A stretch of 64,000 bases of DNA from Datisca glomerata (taxonomy: Eukaryota > Streptophyta > Magnoliopsida > Cucurbitales > Datiscaceae), in NCBI GenBank assembly GCA_003255025.1, contig QANY01005074.1, positions 184,252-248,251 of the forward strand, given 5' to 3'. The notes under the pieces are model-generated. The model made no database searches, had not been told where the DNA came from, and saw only the letters and a list, made by a program, of their open reading frames with translations. Both the position numbers and the translations under genes were made by a program. The first letter of the stretch is position 1. Every line of letters begins with the position of its first letter. Below are positions 22,385 through 34,539 of this stretch, one piece after another.

Positions 22385-25300
22385 ACCCAATAAACATTAG
22401 GGATAAGAATTTGGAGTGTGAAGGTCATTTTAGGTGCTTATAGTGCCATACAAAGTAAAAAAACCAATGGGACGTGATTAGGCCCAAACTAGATGAACTT
22501 TACTAAACATGGTTCTTTTGGGCATGGCATGTACTCGCACTGATTTTCGACACCTGATACACATTTAGCATGAGAATTTGGAATGTTGTGGTCATTTTAA
22601 CTGCTTCTAGTGCCATATGGAGTAAAAAATACCCAATGGGACGTGTTTAGGACCGAACTAGATGAACATGGCTAAACTTGGCTCTTTTGGGCATGACACA
22701 TACTCAAACTGACTTTTGACACCCAAGACACGTTTGGAATAGTAATTTGGGCTGTTGTAGTTGTTTAGGTGCTTCTAGTGCCATATGGAGTCAAAAAGAT
22801 CCAACGAGATACGCTTAGGCCCAAACAAGATGAACTTGGCTAAACATGGATCTTTTGGGTATGACACATACTCGAACTAACTTTTGACACCCAAGACATG
22901 TTTGGAATAATAGTTTGGAGTGTTGTGGTCGGTTTAGGTGCTTTTAGTGCCATACAGAGTCAAAAAGGCCCATTGAGACGTGTTTAGGCCCAAACTAGAT
23001 GAACTTGACTAAGCTTTGATCTTTCGGGCATGGCCTGTACTCGAACTTACTTTTGACACTAAATACACACTTAGGATAATAATTTGGAGTGATGTGGTCG
23101 TTAGAGGTGCTTCTAGTGCCAAACCGAGTCAAAAACACCCAATGGAACGTTTTCAGGCCCAAACCAGACGAACTTGCCTTAAGTAGGCTCTTTCGGGCAA
23201 GACATGTACTCGAACTGACTTGGGATAATAATTTGGATTTTTGTGATCATTTTAGGTGGTTCTAGTACCATACGAAGTCAAAAAGACATAGTGGGATGTG
23301 TTTAGGCCTAAACTAGATAAACTTGGCTAAACTTGAAACTTTTGAACATGGCATGGACTCGAATTTACTTTTGACACCCAATACACATTTGGGATGAGAA
23401 TTTGGAGTGTTGTGTTCATTTTAGAAGCTTCTACTAACATACGGTGTCAAAAAGACCCAATGCGACATGCTTAGGCCTAAACTAGATGAACTTGGCTAAA
23501 CATGGCTCTTTTTGGCATGGATGTACTCGTACTAAATTTTGACAACCCAAAAATGTTAGGGGTAAGGATATGGAGTGTTATGGTCATTTAAGGTGCTTAT
23601 AGGTCCATACAGAGTCAAAAAAACCAAATGGGACTTGTTTAGGCCCAAACTAGATGAACTTTGCAAAACATTGCTCATTTGGGCATGACATCTACTCGAA
23701 CTGACTTTTGAGACCCAATACACATTTGACATAAGAATTTGGAGTGTTGGGTCATTTAAAATGCTTCTATTGCTATACAGAGTAAAAAATACCCAATGGG
23801 ACATGTTTAGGAACGAACTGGATGAACATGGCTAAACTTGGCTCTTTTGGGCATGACACATACTCGAACTGAATTTTGACACCCAAGATACATTTAGGAT
23901 AAGTATTTTGAGTGTTATAGTCGTTTTAGGTGCTTCTAGTGCAATATAGAGTCAAAAAGGCCCAACAGGACGCGTTTAGGCCCAAACAAGATGAACTTGG
24001 CTAAACATGGATCTTTTGGGCATGACACGTACCCAAAATGACTTTTGAAATCCAATACATGTTTGGGATAAGCATTTGGAGTGTTGTTGTCATTTTATGT
24101 GCTTTTAGTGCCATTCGGAGTCAAAAGACCCATTGGGACGTGCTTAGGCCCTAACTAGATGAACTTGGCTAAACTTGGATCATTTGGGCATGCCATGTAC
24201 TCGAACAGACTTTTGATACCAAATACACATTTGGGATAAGAATTGGGAGTGTTGTGGTTGTTTTAGGTGCTTCTAAGGCCATACAAAGTAAAAAATACCC
24301 AATGGGACGTGTTTTGGCCCAAACTAGACGAATTTGGCTAAACTTGGATCTTTTGGGCATGATATATACTCGAACTGACTTAGGACACTAAATACACGTT
24401 TGGGATAAGAATTTGGAGAGTTGTGGTTGTTATACCTGCTTCTAGTGCCATGTTGACTTTTGACACCCAAGGCATGTTTGAGATAATAATTTAGAGTGTT
24501 GTAGTCGTTTTAGGTGCTTCTTCTACAATATGGAGTCAAAAGGCCCAACGGGATACGTTTAGGCCCAAACAGATGAACTTGGCTAATCATGGATCTTTTG
24601 GGCATGACACGTACGCGAACTGACTTTTGACATCCAAGACATGTTTGGGATAAGAATGCGAAGGGTTGTGGTTATTTTAGGTGCTTTTAGTGCCATACGG
24701 AGTCAAAAAGACCCATTGGGACATGTTTAGGCCCAAACTAGGTGAACTTGGCTAAACTTGGATCTTTTGGGCATGGTTTGTACTCGAACTAACTTTTGAC
24801 ACCAAATTCATGTTTAGGATAAGAATTGGGAGTGTTGTGGTTGTTTTAGGTGCTTCTAGTGCCATATGGAGTCAAAAAGACCCAATGGGATGTGCTTTGG
24901 CCCAAACTAGATGAATTGGCAAAACATGGATCTTTGGGGCATGACATATACTCGAACTGACTTAGGACACCTAATACATGTTTGGGATAAGAATTTGGAG
25001 TTTTGTGGTTGTTTAAGGTGCTTCTATTGCCACGCAGAGTCAAAAAGGCCCAATGAGACGTGTTTAGGCCAAAACTAGATGAACTTGCCCAAAGTGGGCT
25101 CTTTTGGGCATGACATGTAATCGAACCAACTTTTGAAACCCAAGACATGTTTGGGATATGAATTTGAAGTGTTATGGTTATTTTTTATGCTTTTAGTTCC
25201 ATACGGAGTCAAAAAGACTCATTGGGATGTGTTTAGGCCCAAACAAGATGAACTTGGCTAAACATGAATTATTTAGGCATGACACGTACTCGAACTGACT

Positions 25301-26956
25301 TTTTCACACCAAGACATGTTTAGGATAAGAATCTAGAGTGTTTTGGTCATTTTAGGTGCTGTTAGTGCCATACCAAGTCAAATAGACCAAATGGGACGTG
25401 TTTAGGCCAAAACTAGAGGAACTTTGCTAAACTTGGATCATTCGGGCATAACATGTACTCGAACTGACTTTTAACGGTGAATACACATTTAGGATAACAA
25501 TTTGGAGTGTTCTGATCATTTTAGTTCCTTCTAGTGCCATGCGGTGTTAAAAAGACCCTATGGTGGGACATGTTTAGGCCCAAACTAGAGGAACTTGGCT
25601 AAACTTGGCACTTATGGGCGTACATGTACTCGAAATGACTTTTAACACCCACGACATGTTTGAGATAAGAATTTCAAATGTTGTGGTCATTTTAGGTGCT
25701 TCTAGTGCCATAGTGAGTCAAAAAGATACAATGGGATGTCTTTAGGCCTAAACTAGATGAACTTTGCTAAACTTGAATCTTTTGGGTATGGCATGTATTG
25801 AACTGACTTTTGATACCCAAGACACGTTTGGGATAAGAACATGGAGTGTTGTAGTCATTGTAGGTGCTTCTAGTGCACTATGGAGTCAAAAAGGCCCAAC
25901 GGGACGCGTTTAGGACCAAACAAGATGAACTTGGCTAAACATGGATATTTTAGGCATGACACATAGTCGAACAGACTTTTGACACCCAAGACATGTTTGG
26001 GATAAGAATTTGGAGTGTTGTGTTCATTGTAGGTGCTCTTAGTGCCATATGGAGTCAAAAAGACCCATTGGAAAGTGTTTAGGCCCAAACTAGGTGAACT
26101 TGGCTAAACTTGGATCTTTTGGGCATGGCCTGTGTTTGAACTCACTTTTGGCACCAAATGCACATTTGGGATAATATTTGGGAGTGTTGTGGTTGTTTTA
26201 GATGCTTCGAGTGCCATACGGATTCAAAAAGACTCAATGGGACGTATTTTGGCCCAAACTATACTCGAACTGACTCAGGACACCAAATACACGTTTGAGA
26301 TAAGAATTTGGAGTGTTGTGGTTGTTGTAGGTACCTCTAGTGCCATGTAGATTCAAAAAGACCCAATGGGATGTATTTATGCCCAAACTAGAGGAACTTG
26401 CCTAATATGGGCTCTTTTGGGCATGACATGTACTCGAACTATCTTTTGACACCCAATACATGTTTGGGATAAGGATTTGGACTGTTGTGGTCATTTTAGG
26501 TGCATTTAGTACCATAACATGTCAGAAAGACCAAATGGGATGTGTTTAGGCCAAAACTAGAAGAACTTGATTAAACTTGGATCATTTGGGCATGGCATGT
26601 ACTCGAACTGACTTTTGATGGCGCATACACGTTTGGAGTGTTCTGGTCGTTTTAGGTGCTTCTAGTTCCATGCGGAGTTAAAAGGACCCTATGGGATGTG
26701 TTTAGGCCCAAACTAGAGGAAATTGTCTAAACTTGGCACTTATGGGCATTACATATACTCGAACTGACTTTTAACACCCAAGATATGTTTGGGATAAGAA
26801 TTTGGAGTGTTGTGGTCGTTTAGGTGCTACTAGTGCCATACAGAGTCAAAAAGATACAATGGCATGTGTTTAGGCCTAAACTAGATGAACTTTGCTAAAC
26901 TTGGATCTTTTGGGCATGTAAATTCAAAAAGACCCAATGGGACGTATTTATGCCCA
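22385..26956 (-). repeat. satellite array, reverse orientation, with higher-order repeat
   Basis: About 27 monomers of ~169 bp. Monomer types recur in a fixed order. One type has CCCAACGGGACGCG-like ends (22799, 23960, 24543, 25894), followed by a CCCATTGGGA type carrying CATGGCCTGTACTCG, then a type with a (T/C)AGGACAC word, then one with TGGGCTCTTTT. Three more follow, one marked by ACCCTATGG (25555 and 26686) and CACTTATGGGC. The last two copies are seven or eight monomers long, with one monomer shortened by about 52 bp at 26230-26275. The first 14 bases are the right target-site duplication of LINE D. Confidence 0.9.
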
Positions 26957-27364
26957 AAAAGTAGAGCATCACCTATTCAACAATACTAAAATCAAAATTC
27001 AAATGTAATAAATTTGTCCACATGAAAGACAAGCTCAATACATATCATTAAGCGTTCAGGATGACTTGATAAGAGGCCAACCTAAACTAATGAAGTGTAA
27101 CTCTGACTAGATCATCAAAAGGAGGACATACACAACCACTAAAAGGGATTGGCGCAAGGCCACCTCACCTTGAAGAGGACTGCTAGCAAGCTCTCCCGGC
27201 TTAGAATGTGAATGGTAATAAAGTCAGGAATCGAGTATATTTCCCTCTGTCTAAGAAGTTTCTCCTTAGTTATTGATGTCATAATGTCGTCTGTTTTAAA
27301 AACTGCTAAACCTCTACCTCCAAAGCCCTCACTTCGGCCTCAACCTCGGATTGACTTCCTGCTT

Positions 27365-27500
27365 CAAGCCTCGAAAGGACTAGTTGCCTCGGCCTTGAGT
27401 TGACTAGTTGCCTCAGCCTCGAGTTGACTAGTCACCTCGGCCTCAGATCGACTAGTCGCCTTGGCCTTGGATCAAATTACCGCTTCGACCTCAAATCATC
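27365..27500 (+). repeat. 24-bp minisatellite rich in CCTCGGCC
   Basis: About five copies of a unit like TTGACTAGTTGCCTCAGCCT plus CGAG, 24 bp long, decaying toward the right into CTTCGACCTCAAATCAT. Confidence 0.75.
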
Positions 27501-28324
27501 TTGTCGCTTTGACCTCAAATCATGTTTAGCCAAGTTTGGTTTAAAAATCATCATCTCGGCCTTAGGTCAAATTGCTCTCACCTTGGCCTAGGATGAACTT
27601 CCACTGATGTTTGATGATGGAGATGAAGTCCTAACCCATGAAGGCCCACGACGAGCTTCGATTGTGGCATGCCTACCATCAGCTATAGGGTCACCATGAG
27701 CAAAAGCGAAGAGTCGAGCTAAAGGTCTTGTCCATTGCTCCTCTTCAGAAACCAAGCAAAAGTAACTTTGGCCCTTAGTATCATCCATGAGTATGTCAAC
27801 CCCGTCCTCTATACATTTAAGACATAACAAACGTTTGGTCCGAGCCACTGGCACAAAGTCCTTGAAAGCTTAAGAGGATACCAAGATGTCTTGATCTGAT
27901 GCCTCAAACGAAAAATCATTTTGAGAGTTAGAGCCCGAAGACATCCTAAGCTCTTTACAAAGAAAAAATTATGAATGATAAGAGAAAAGGGGTGAAAAGG
28001 AAGAAACGTGAACCCTTTGGTTATAAGAGGTCATTAGTAATCTTGACCACCCAAGGAAGGTTTAGATGTGTGGCTCAGATCACTGCGACTTACATAGTAA
28101 GTAAGCTTGTAAGGAAATGTCACTTCAACACCTAGCCATCCGTGCACTTGACAAAGCCAAAGGTCATAGTCCTTTGAGTCTAGATACCTGAAACTTACAG
28201 GACTAGGGGCAAATGTTATACCATAGGATTTCACCAAGATAAATCCATAAATAAACCAATTAAAAATTCTAAAGAGAGGTCAAGTTTTTAATATTAATAA
28301 TGTTTAGTTGAAAGAAGAAACACC

Positions 28325-28570
28325 TCGACAACCCTCAGCATTTGGCCGAGGTCCTTAAAAAAAGAAAGACCTCGACACTCGACCGAAGTCCCTAACAAAG
28401 AAAGACCTCGGCCGAGGTCCTTATGGACAAGACCTCAGCATCTGGCCGAGGTCCTAAGTGACAAGACCTTAGCATTAAGCCGAGGTCCCTAACAAGGAGC
28501 AAGACCTTGGCAATATGCTAAGGTCCCTAAAGAATAAAGACCTTGGCATGACGCTGAGGTCCTCAAAGCA
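28325..28570 (+). repeat. ~35-45-bp minisatellite with GACCTCGG...CCGAGGTC units
   Basis: Six to seven copies of a unit holding AAGACCTCAGCAT, then GGCCGAGGTCC. Each unit contains an inverted pair (GACCTCGG and CCGAGGTC), so single strands could fold. The unit shares its CCTCGGCC core with the minisatellite at 27365. Confidence 0.7.
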
Positions 28571-28993
28571 TATCGAACCAAGTTCCCTCACTCTAACAAT
28601 AAATTGAGACTGAGCCCTAATATTTGTGAGAAACCCATAATGTATCTTTAATATTAAAGGGATATATTTTAGTAATAAATGGCCGAACTCCTAGTCTATA
28701 TTTAGAACAATACATTTGTATAGTTTCATTATAATAAAATCCTAGAACGGTTAGAAAGCTAAGACACATCATCAATACCTAAGTCCCAGAAGGAGAGAAT
28801 TGGAAGGAACCAAATTAACCTTATTGTGGCAGACATGGATAGGTCAAAGCATAAATATCGATGATGGGACAGTCTGTCAGCTGCATTAAAAGCATCTTAA
28901 CCAATATAAAGCCAATACGAATAGCAAAGTCCCAAATATTCAAAACCAAGTACAAATTAGTCTGACTCTGAAAGAACGATTAAAGAAAATGGA

Positions 28994-29270
28994 CCAATGG
29001 TTGAGCTCCAGGTCGATACAACTTAGTACAATAATAGGCTGGACTGATCAATGACGTCATCCATGGCCAGATCGTACAATCTAAGGGCCAATGGTTGAGT
29101 TCCAACCCATAAGTCTTATTACATAAATGAGCTGGACTGACTAATGATGTTAGCCTTGGCCAGGTCGTACAATCCAAGGACCAACGGTCGAGTTCCAACC
29201 CATTAGTCTTAGTACATAACTTAGCTGGACTCACTAATGAGGTTAGCCTAGTCAGTTCGTACTCTTCATG
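28994..29270 (+). repeat. ~94-bp tandem repeat, three copies
   Basis: CCAATGGTTGAGTTCCAACC or a variant begins at 28994, 29088 and 29181, giving periods of 94 and 93 bp. Each unit also has GCTGGACTGACTAATGA and CCAGGTCGTAC. The repeat keeps a minus-strand frame open (29393-28980), with no recognisable product. Confidence 0.8.
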
Positions 29271-29680
29271 AGCCAATGAGCTGAGGTGAGGGATACGAAG
29301 AACTCCAAAGTCATTCCCTATTGGTGGAGCAGAGGAGCGAATTCTATTGGAAGTATAAGAGATGTCGTACAATAATTCCAAACCTTCAATCAAACAAGCT
29401 CACATTATAAATAGCAGGACATCATGGTGAAAAGGTATGCAATAATCCTCCTACAACACTTCATACTTCATTATTCCCTTCTTTGTTAACTTAATCTTTG
29501 GAGGGGCAGCAAGGGGACAACCCTCCCTTTACTTGGTCACCTAATTATCCTCCCCCATTTGTAGGTCTTGAAGGATAATGTCCAAAGATGAAGATCCCCT
29601 CTTTTTTCCTAAAAGGTTTCATTGACTTCTTTATCTAGCCTCATTATCACTTTATCCAAAATAACCTTAAAACATTGTGC

Positions 29681-30717
29681 TTGTTTTAGGTGCTTCTACT
29701 GCCATATATAGTCAAAAAGATACAATGGGACATGATTAGGTCAAACTAGACGAACTTGGCTAAACATGGCTACTTGGGCATGACATGTACTCGGAATCAC
29801 TTTTGACACCCAATACACATTTTAAGATAAGGATTTGGAATGTTGTCGTTTTAGGTGCTTCTAGTGTCAAACGGAGTCCAAAAGACCCAAAGGGATGTGT
29901 TTTGGCCTAAACTAAACGAACTTGGCTAAACTTGTATCTTTTGGACACGGCATGTACTCAAACTGGCTTTTGACACCCAATACACGTTTGGGATAATAAT
30001 TTGGAGTGTTGAGTTCATTTTAGGTGCTTCTAGTGTCATATGGAGTAAAAAAGACCTAATGGACATGTTAGGCTCAAATTAGATGAACATGGCTAAACAT
30101 GGCTCTTTTGGGCATGGAAGGTACTCGAACTGACTTTTGACACCCAATATACATTTAGGATAAGAATTTGGAGTGTTGTAATCATTTTAGATGCTTCTAG
30201 TGTCGTACGGAGTCATAAATATCAAATGGGACGTGTTTAGGCCTAAACAAGATGAAGATTCTTTAACATGGAACTTTTGGCCATCGTAAGTACTCAAACT
30301 GACTTTTGACACCCAATAAATATTTAGGATAAGAATTTGGAGTGTTGTGGTCATTTTAGGTGCTTCTAGTGCCATACGGAGTCAAAAAGGCACAATGGGA
30401 CATGTTTAGGCCTAAACTAGATGAACTTGGCTAAACTTGGATCTTTTGGGCATGACATGTACTCAAACTAACTTTTGACACCCAATAATATTTTGGATAA
30501 GAAATTGGAGTTTTGTGTTCATTTTAGGTGCTTCTAGTGCTGTACGGAGTCAAAAGATCCAATGGGACATGTTTAGGCTCAAACTAGGCATACTTAGCCA
30601 AACATGGCTCTCTTGGGCATGTAATGTACTCGAACTGACTTTTGACACCTAATACAAGTTTGAGATAAGAATTTGAACTTTTGTAGCCGTTGTAGGTGCT
30701 TCGAGTGTCATACAGAC
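29681..30717 (-). repeat. satellite array, reverse orientation
   Basis: About six ~169-bp monomers, same orientation as 22385-26956. The first bases (TTGTGCTTGTTTTAGGTGC) mark the junction with the unclassified insert. The last five bases (30713-30717, CAGAC) are the left target-site copy of the gypsy composite. Confidence 0.9.
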
Positions 30718-31635
30718 TGATGAGGATCCAGTTGCACAAGCTCAAATGATGGATCCACTTCAAGTATAAAGAGGCAGAATCACAAAAGCTAGAGAAAATA
30801 TAATGGCTGAAGCACTCAATAGGAGTATAACGTGGAGCATGACGTGGAGTGTGACGTGGAATATGACAGCCTGCGTGGAGCCTTGCGTGGCATCCAACAT
30901 GATAGCCCCCATGGAGTATGATGTGGCATCCAACATGACATCCTACATGAACCATGACATAGCATCCAACATGGCAGCCGACATGGAGCATGATGTGGTA
31001 TCCAACATGGCAGCCTACATGGAAAGACATCCTACATGGCATTACCCTTGTAGCATGATGTGGCGTTCAATATGACAGTCCACATGGAGCATGACATGAC
31101 ATTTTAAATGATGACGAGGAAGCAAGACACTTTGGCAATCCTAACCAAGAAGTGGACAGCCCTAGGAGTCTTTTGGGTGGATTATAATTTCCTTATTTAT
31201 TGTAATTTATATTTCTTTATCTTTTAAATTTAGTTTAGGTTATTTAAACACGTTAGGACTATTTAGGCTTCTAGTTTTTTCTATTTAAGCATGATTTCGC
31301 AATGTATTAAAAAAACTTTGATCAAGATAATTTGTTTGTGAGAGTTTTCTCTTTGGTTCTTCTTAAAACTTTTTCAGACTTATCAAGAATATTCTTGTGG
31401 CATCTAAAACATAGACTTATCACTCACTTTTCCTTCTTGTTCTTGAGTCTGGTGTCTAAATCATACCTTTGGTTCTTTTCAAAGCATCAATTTGGGTCTT
31501 AAGTCTTATACCTAAGGTTCTCTTTATGTCATAGAAAATGGGTCAGGCTTTCTTCTTCTTTAAAATCAATCCTTGGGTTCTTGAACCATCATTGTTATCG
31601 GGTTTCATCGCAAAGTGACGGTGAAGTTCATATCA
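30718..31635 (+). repeat. 5' LTR of the gypsy composite (918 bp)
   Basis: TG...CA ends. The first ~380 bp hold a 36-bp minisatellite (GCATCCAACATGACA... repeated), the remainder a U3/R/U5-like region with CTATTTAAGCATG as a possible TATA-like signal near 31285. Compared with the 3' LTR it has about 40 extra bases around 31185-31230. Confidence 0.85.
30830..31080 (+). repeat. 36-bp (12-codon) minisatellite inside the LTR
   Basis: Tandem units of 36 bp that read in frame as ASNMTAPMEDDV-like 12-residue repeats in the better 3' LTR copy (VASNMTSYMNHD, MESNMAADMEHD). The same minisatellite is found reversed at about 35100-35340 and forward at 38970-39240, so it belongs to this LTR family. Confidence 0.75.
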
Positions 31636-31637
31636 TT

Positions 31638-31649
31638 TGGTATCAAAGC
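31638..31649 (+). other. primer binding site, initiator-Met tRNA type
   Basis: TGGTATCAAAGC begins two bases after the LTR. The usual plant initiator-Met site is TGGTATCAGAGC, so there is one mismatch. It primes minus-strand DNA synthesis in these elements and fixes the 5' LTR border. Confidence 0.8.
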
Positions 31650-31916
31650 TTTTGGTTCTCTAGAGTCAAATTCAAATCTGATTTTTTCTGATTTGACGGT
31701 GGTTCAGAAATAAGATCATAACTTTGGATTCGGGAGTGGAAATAGTCATTATTACATATCAAATCGAATGGATTTTCGAGATCTACAATCTATAAGTTCA
31801 TTGCGAAGCCAGATTTCGTCGTTTTAATCACTTCACGAGGTGTTTAACATTTCTGCGCAGTTTCATCTAAAAACTCAGAATTTCAAATTTCAAATTTTAA
31901 TTTCCATTGTTTTAGT

Positions 31917-32375
31917 TATCATCTTATCTTTTCTCATCATATCTTGTCATATCTTGTCATATCATATCTTATCTCATCTTATCATAAATTATCTCATCTT
32001 TTCTTATCTTATCTTATCTTATCTATCCTATCCTTGTCTTATCTTATCATATCTTTTCTTATCTCATTTTATCTTATCTTATCCTTGTCTTATCTTATCA
32101 TATCTTTTCTTATCTCGTCTTATTTCATCTTATATTATATTATCTTATCATTGCGTTATCTTATCATTTCATATCTCATCTGGTCATAATTATCTGATAT
32201 TTTCTTATCTCATCTTATATTATCTTATCTTGTCATAACTTATCTTATGTTTTTTTCTTATCTTATCTTATCTTATCTTATATAATACAAATATTATCTT
32301 ATCTCATCCTATCTTGTCTTATCTCATCTTATCTCATCTTATCATTACCTTATCTTGTCCTAATTTATCTTCTGT
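31917..32375 (+). repeat. degenerate (TTATC)n pentanucleotide tract in the leader
   Basis: About 450 bp dominated by TTATC/CTTAT units with TCATC and TTTTC interruptions. It lies in the untranslated leader between primer site and gag. Open frames here (31840-32238) are a by-product of the repeat. Confidence 0.85.
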
Positions 32376-32711
32376 AAAAAAAAGATAGTATGAGTTGATC
32401 TCCTTTTGTTTCCTTATCTCTAAATTTTATCCCTTAGTTGTTTCCTTTCCTTATCTTCTCATAGTGTTTGATTTCTGTAGGTCTTTTGGTTGTTGCTTGA
32501 AAATTCAAGATTCGTTTATTAGTTTTAACAAGAACCGAAAGAGAAAACTAAGAGTGGTAAAAGGTAAGAGTGTATGAGAAAATCAGAGGGTAAAAGCCAA
32601 ATATTTTGAGTGAAACAAGAGAGAAATTGAGTGAACCTCAAACTTAGAGTGTAAACACGTGAGGAAGAGATTGTGAGGTCCATTTTTTTCTAATCTTATT
32701 CTCTTTCAAGT

Positions 32712-33990
32712 ATGTCAAACAACAATGGTAGTGAAGGAATGGCGGAAGTTGGCATGTCAAAGTTACAAATGGAGGCGTTAGTGGGTAAATTGAAAAGAAT
32801 GTTAGGAGATGGGTTGGAACGAGTGCATGAGAGGATTGATCGGATGGAAACATGGGTGGAGACACCTAGAGCTCCAATTGGGCATCAGAGAGAGAGACGA
32901 CCACCTAGGGGTGAGTATGAAGAAGAATTTGGGGAAGACTTCAATGAAGAGGACCGATATTCTCACATTGATAAATTAGGCCGTGGGGTTGGAGATAAGG
33001 CATTCCAACATAGGAATAGAGAAGATAGGTTTGGTGATAGGGTGAACAACAATTTGGGTAGCATTAGGACAAAAATACCATTATTACAAGGCAAGAATGA
33101 TCCAAAAGCTTATTAGAATGGGAAAAGAGGATGGAGCTCATGTTTGATTGTCATCACTATTCAGAGCGTAAAAAGGTAAAGCTTGCTATTGTTGAATTTA
33201 TTGATTATGCTATTGATTGGTGGGATCAACTAATGATAAATATAAAGAGAAATAGAGAGCGTCCCATAGAGACTTGGGCAGACTTGAAAACCGTGATGAG
33301 GAGACGGTTTGTGCCATGCCATTACTATCGTGACTTGTATCAAAAGCTGCAAGGTCTCACTCAAGGTAGCCAAAGTGTCAAAGATTATTTTAAAGAGATG
33401 AATATGACCATGATAAGGGCTAATGTAGAAGAAGACCGAGAGGCCACTATGACTAGGTTTTTGCATGGATTGAACTGAGAAATTCATGATTGGGTAGAGA
33501 TGGAAAATTATGTGGAGTTGGAAGATATGATGCACATGGCCATTAAGGTTGAGCAGCAACTCAAAAGGATGGGTGGTACACGTACAACCCTTGGCTCGAG
33601 TTGTTCCCCATGGAAACCAAGCTATGCGAAGGAGGAGGAGAAGTTGGCCACAAAAACTGAGCAAAAGTCAGAATCAACCAGCCATGGTTACCAAGGTAAA
33701 ACAAATTTTTCTACTGCTCGAAATCATGATATAAAGTGTTTTAAAAGCCAAGGTAGGGGTCACATAGCTAGTCAATGTCCGAACGAGAGAGTTATGGTGC
33801 TACGAGATGATGGTGAGATTGAGATCGATGATAAAGATGACAATGAATCTATGATGTCATTAGAGGATGAGGATAATGAGGAGTGTGCTGTACAAAGAGA
33901 ATTAGTTGTTGCAAGGAGAGCTCTAAGTGTGCAAATAAAAGAAAATGATGAGGTGCAGCGAGAAAACATCTGGCATACTAGAAGCCACGA
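32712..33990 (+). pseudogene. gypsy gag, with two in-frame stops
   Basis: Starts MSNNNGSEGMAEVGMSKLQ (32712) and runs to a stop at 33114-33116. It resumes in another frame at about 33131 with the Retrotrans_gag core (IDWWDQL, ETWADLKTVMRRRFVP, YYRDLYQKLQGLTQGSQSVK), meets a stop at 33478, then continues 33500 onward. The nucleocapsid knuckle reads CFKSQGRGHIASQC (about 33737-33780), with Ser replacing the second Cys. An acidic linker (DDKDDNESMMSLEDEDNEE) follows. Gag forms the virus-like particle and packages RNA. This copy cannot make a full protein. Confidence 0.82.
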
Positions 33991-34435
33991 TCAAAACGAG
34001 GTATGTAGTATGAGTATTGAAGGAGGTAGTTGTACTAACATTGCTATTACAATGGTGGATAAATTTGGGCTTCTAACAACTAAACTACCCCGATCCTACA
34101 AGTTGAAATGGCTAAATGATAGAGGTGAGGTAAAGGTGGAAAAGCAAGTATTACTCTCATTCCAAACCAATAAATATGAAGATGATGTGTTTTGCAAGGT
34201 AATATTGGGGCGAGTTGGACACTTGTTGTGGGGAAGGCCATGGAAATTTGAGATACTAGTGAAGCATGACGGTTTCTCTAATCTATACTATTTTAAACAC
34301 AATGAAAAGTTGATTACTCTTGTTCCAATGACACAAAATCAGATTTACGAAGATCAAGTAGGGTTGCAAAAAGAAATGAGTGAACAAAAGACAAAGAATG
34401 AAAAAGAGCATGAAAGTCAGAGAGAGGTAGAGTAA
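33991..34435 (+). pseudogene. gypsy protease region, active-site Asp replaced
   Basis: Continues the gag frame: VCSMSIEGGSCTNIAITMVD, where the family normally has I-D-G-G-S-C-T-N. Here the catalytic Asp is Glu. HLLWGRPWKFEILVKHDGF follows, a conserved C-terminal block. The frame ends at 34435 and no RT follows in this orientation. Its sequence differs much more from the other two protease copies (37068 and 37960) than those do from each other. Confidence 0.72.
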
Positions 34436-34539
34436 CATGAGGGGAAAGGCTTTGAGAGAAAAGAAAAAAAGGGCATTAAAGCCATAGTGATAGCAAGAGA
34501 GGAATCGTCACCTACGTTAAACGGGAACAAGTTAGTGAC

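Larger units (their letters stand above)
26957..29680. mobile_element. unclassified repetitive insert, possible LTR-element derivative
   Basis: A 2.7-kb block flanked by satellite on both sides, containing three separate minisatellites and no recognisable retroelement protein. The stretch at about 29480-29580 (GTTAACTTAATCTTTGGAGG, then TTTGTAGGTCTTGAAGG) resembles the 3' part of LTRs in the plant Tat/Ogre group of gypsy elements, which suggests a plus-strand LTR near the right end. No clear PBS, terminal repeats or target-site duplication could be set. Minus-strand frames 27854-27588 and 29393-28980 have no known product. Confidence 0.4.

Noticed and set aside
28325..29270. CRISPR-like array (regular short repeats)
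   Set aside because: Repeats are adjacent and diverged with no unique spacers, in plant nuclear DNA.
28980..29393. 137-codon minus-strand frame as a host gene
   Set aside because: Most of it is the 94-bp tandem repeat translated three times; no recognisable product or conserved motif.
30584..31042. 152-codon minus-strand frame with repeated GCHVGCH
   Set aside because: It is the antisense of the LTR minisatellite and runs across the LTR/satellite border.
31840..32238. 132-codon frame rich in Ile/Leu/Ser/Tyr resembling a membrane protein
   Set aside because: It is the translated TTATC pentanucleotide repeat in the gypsy leader.
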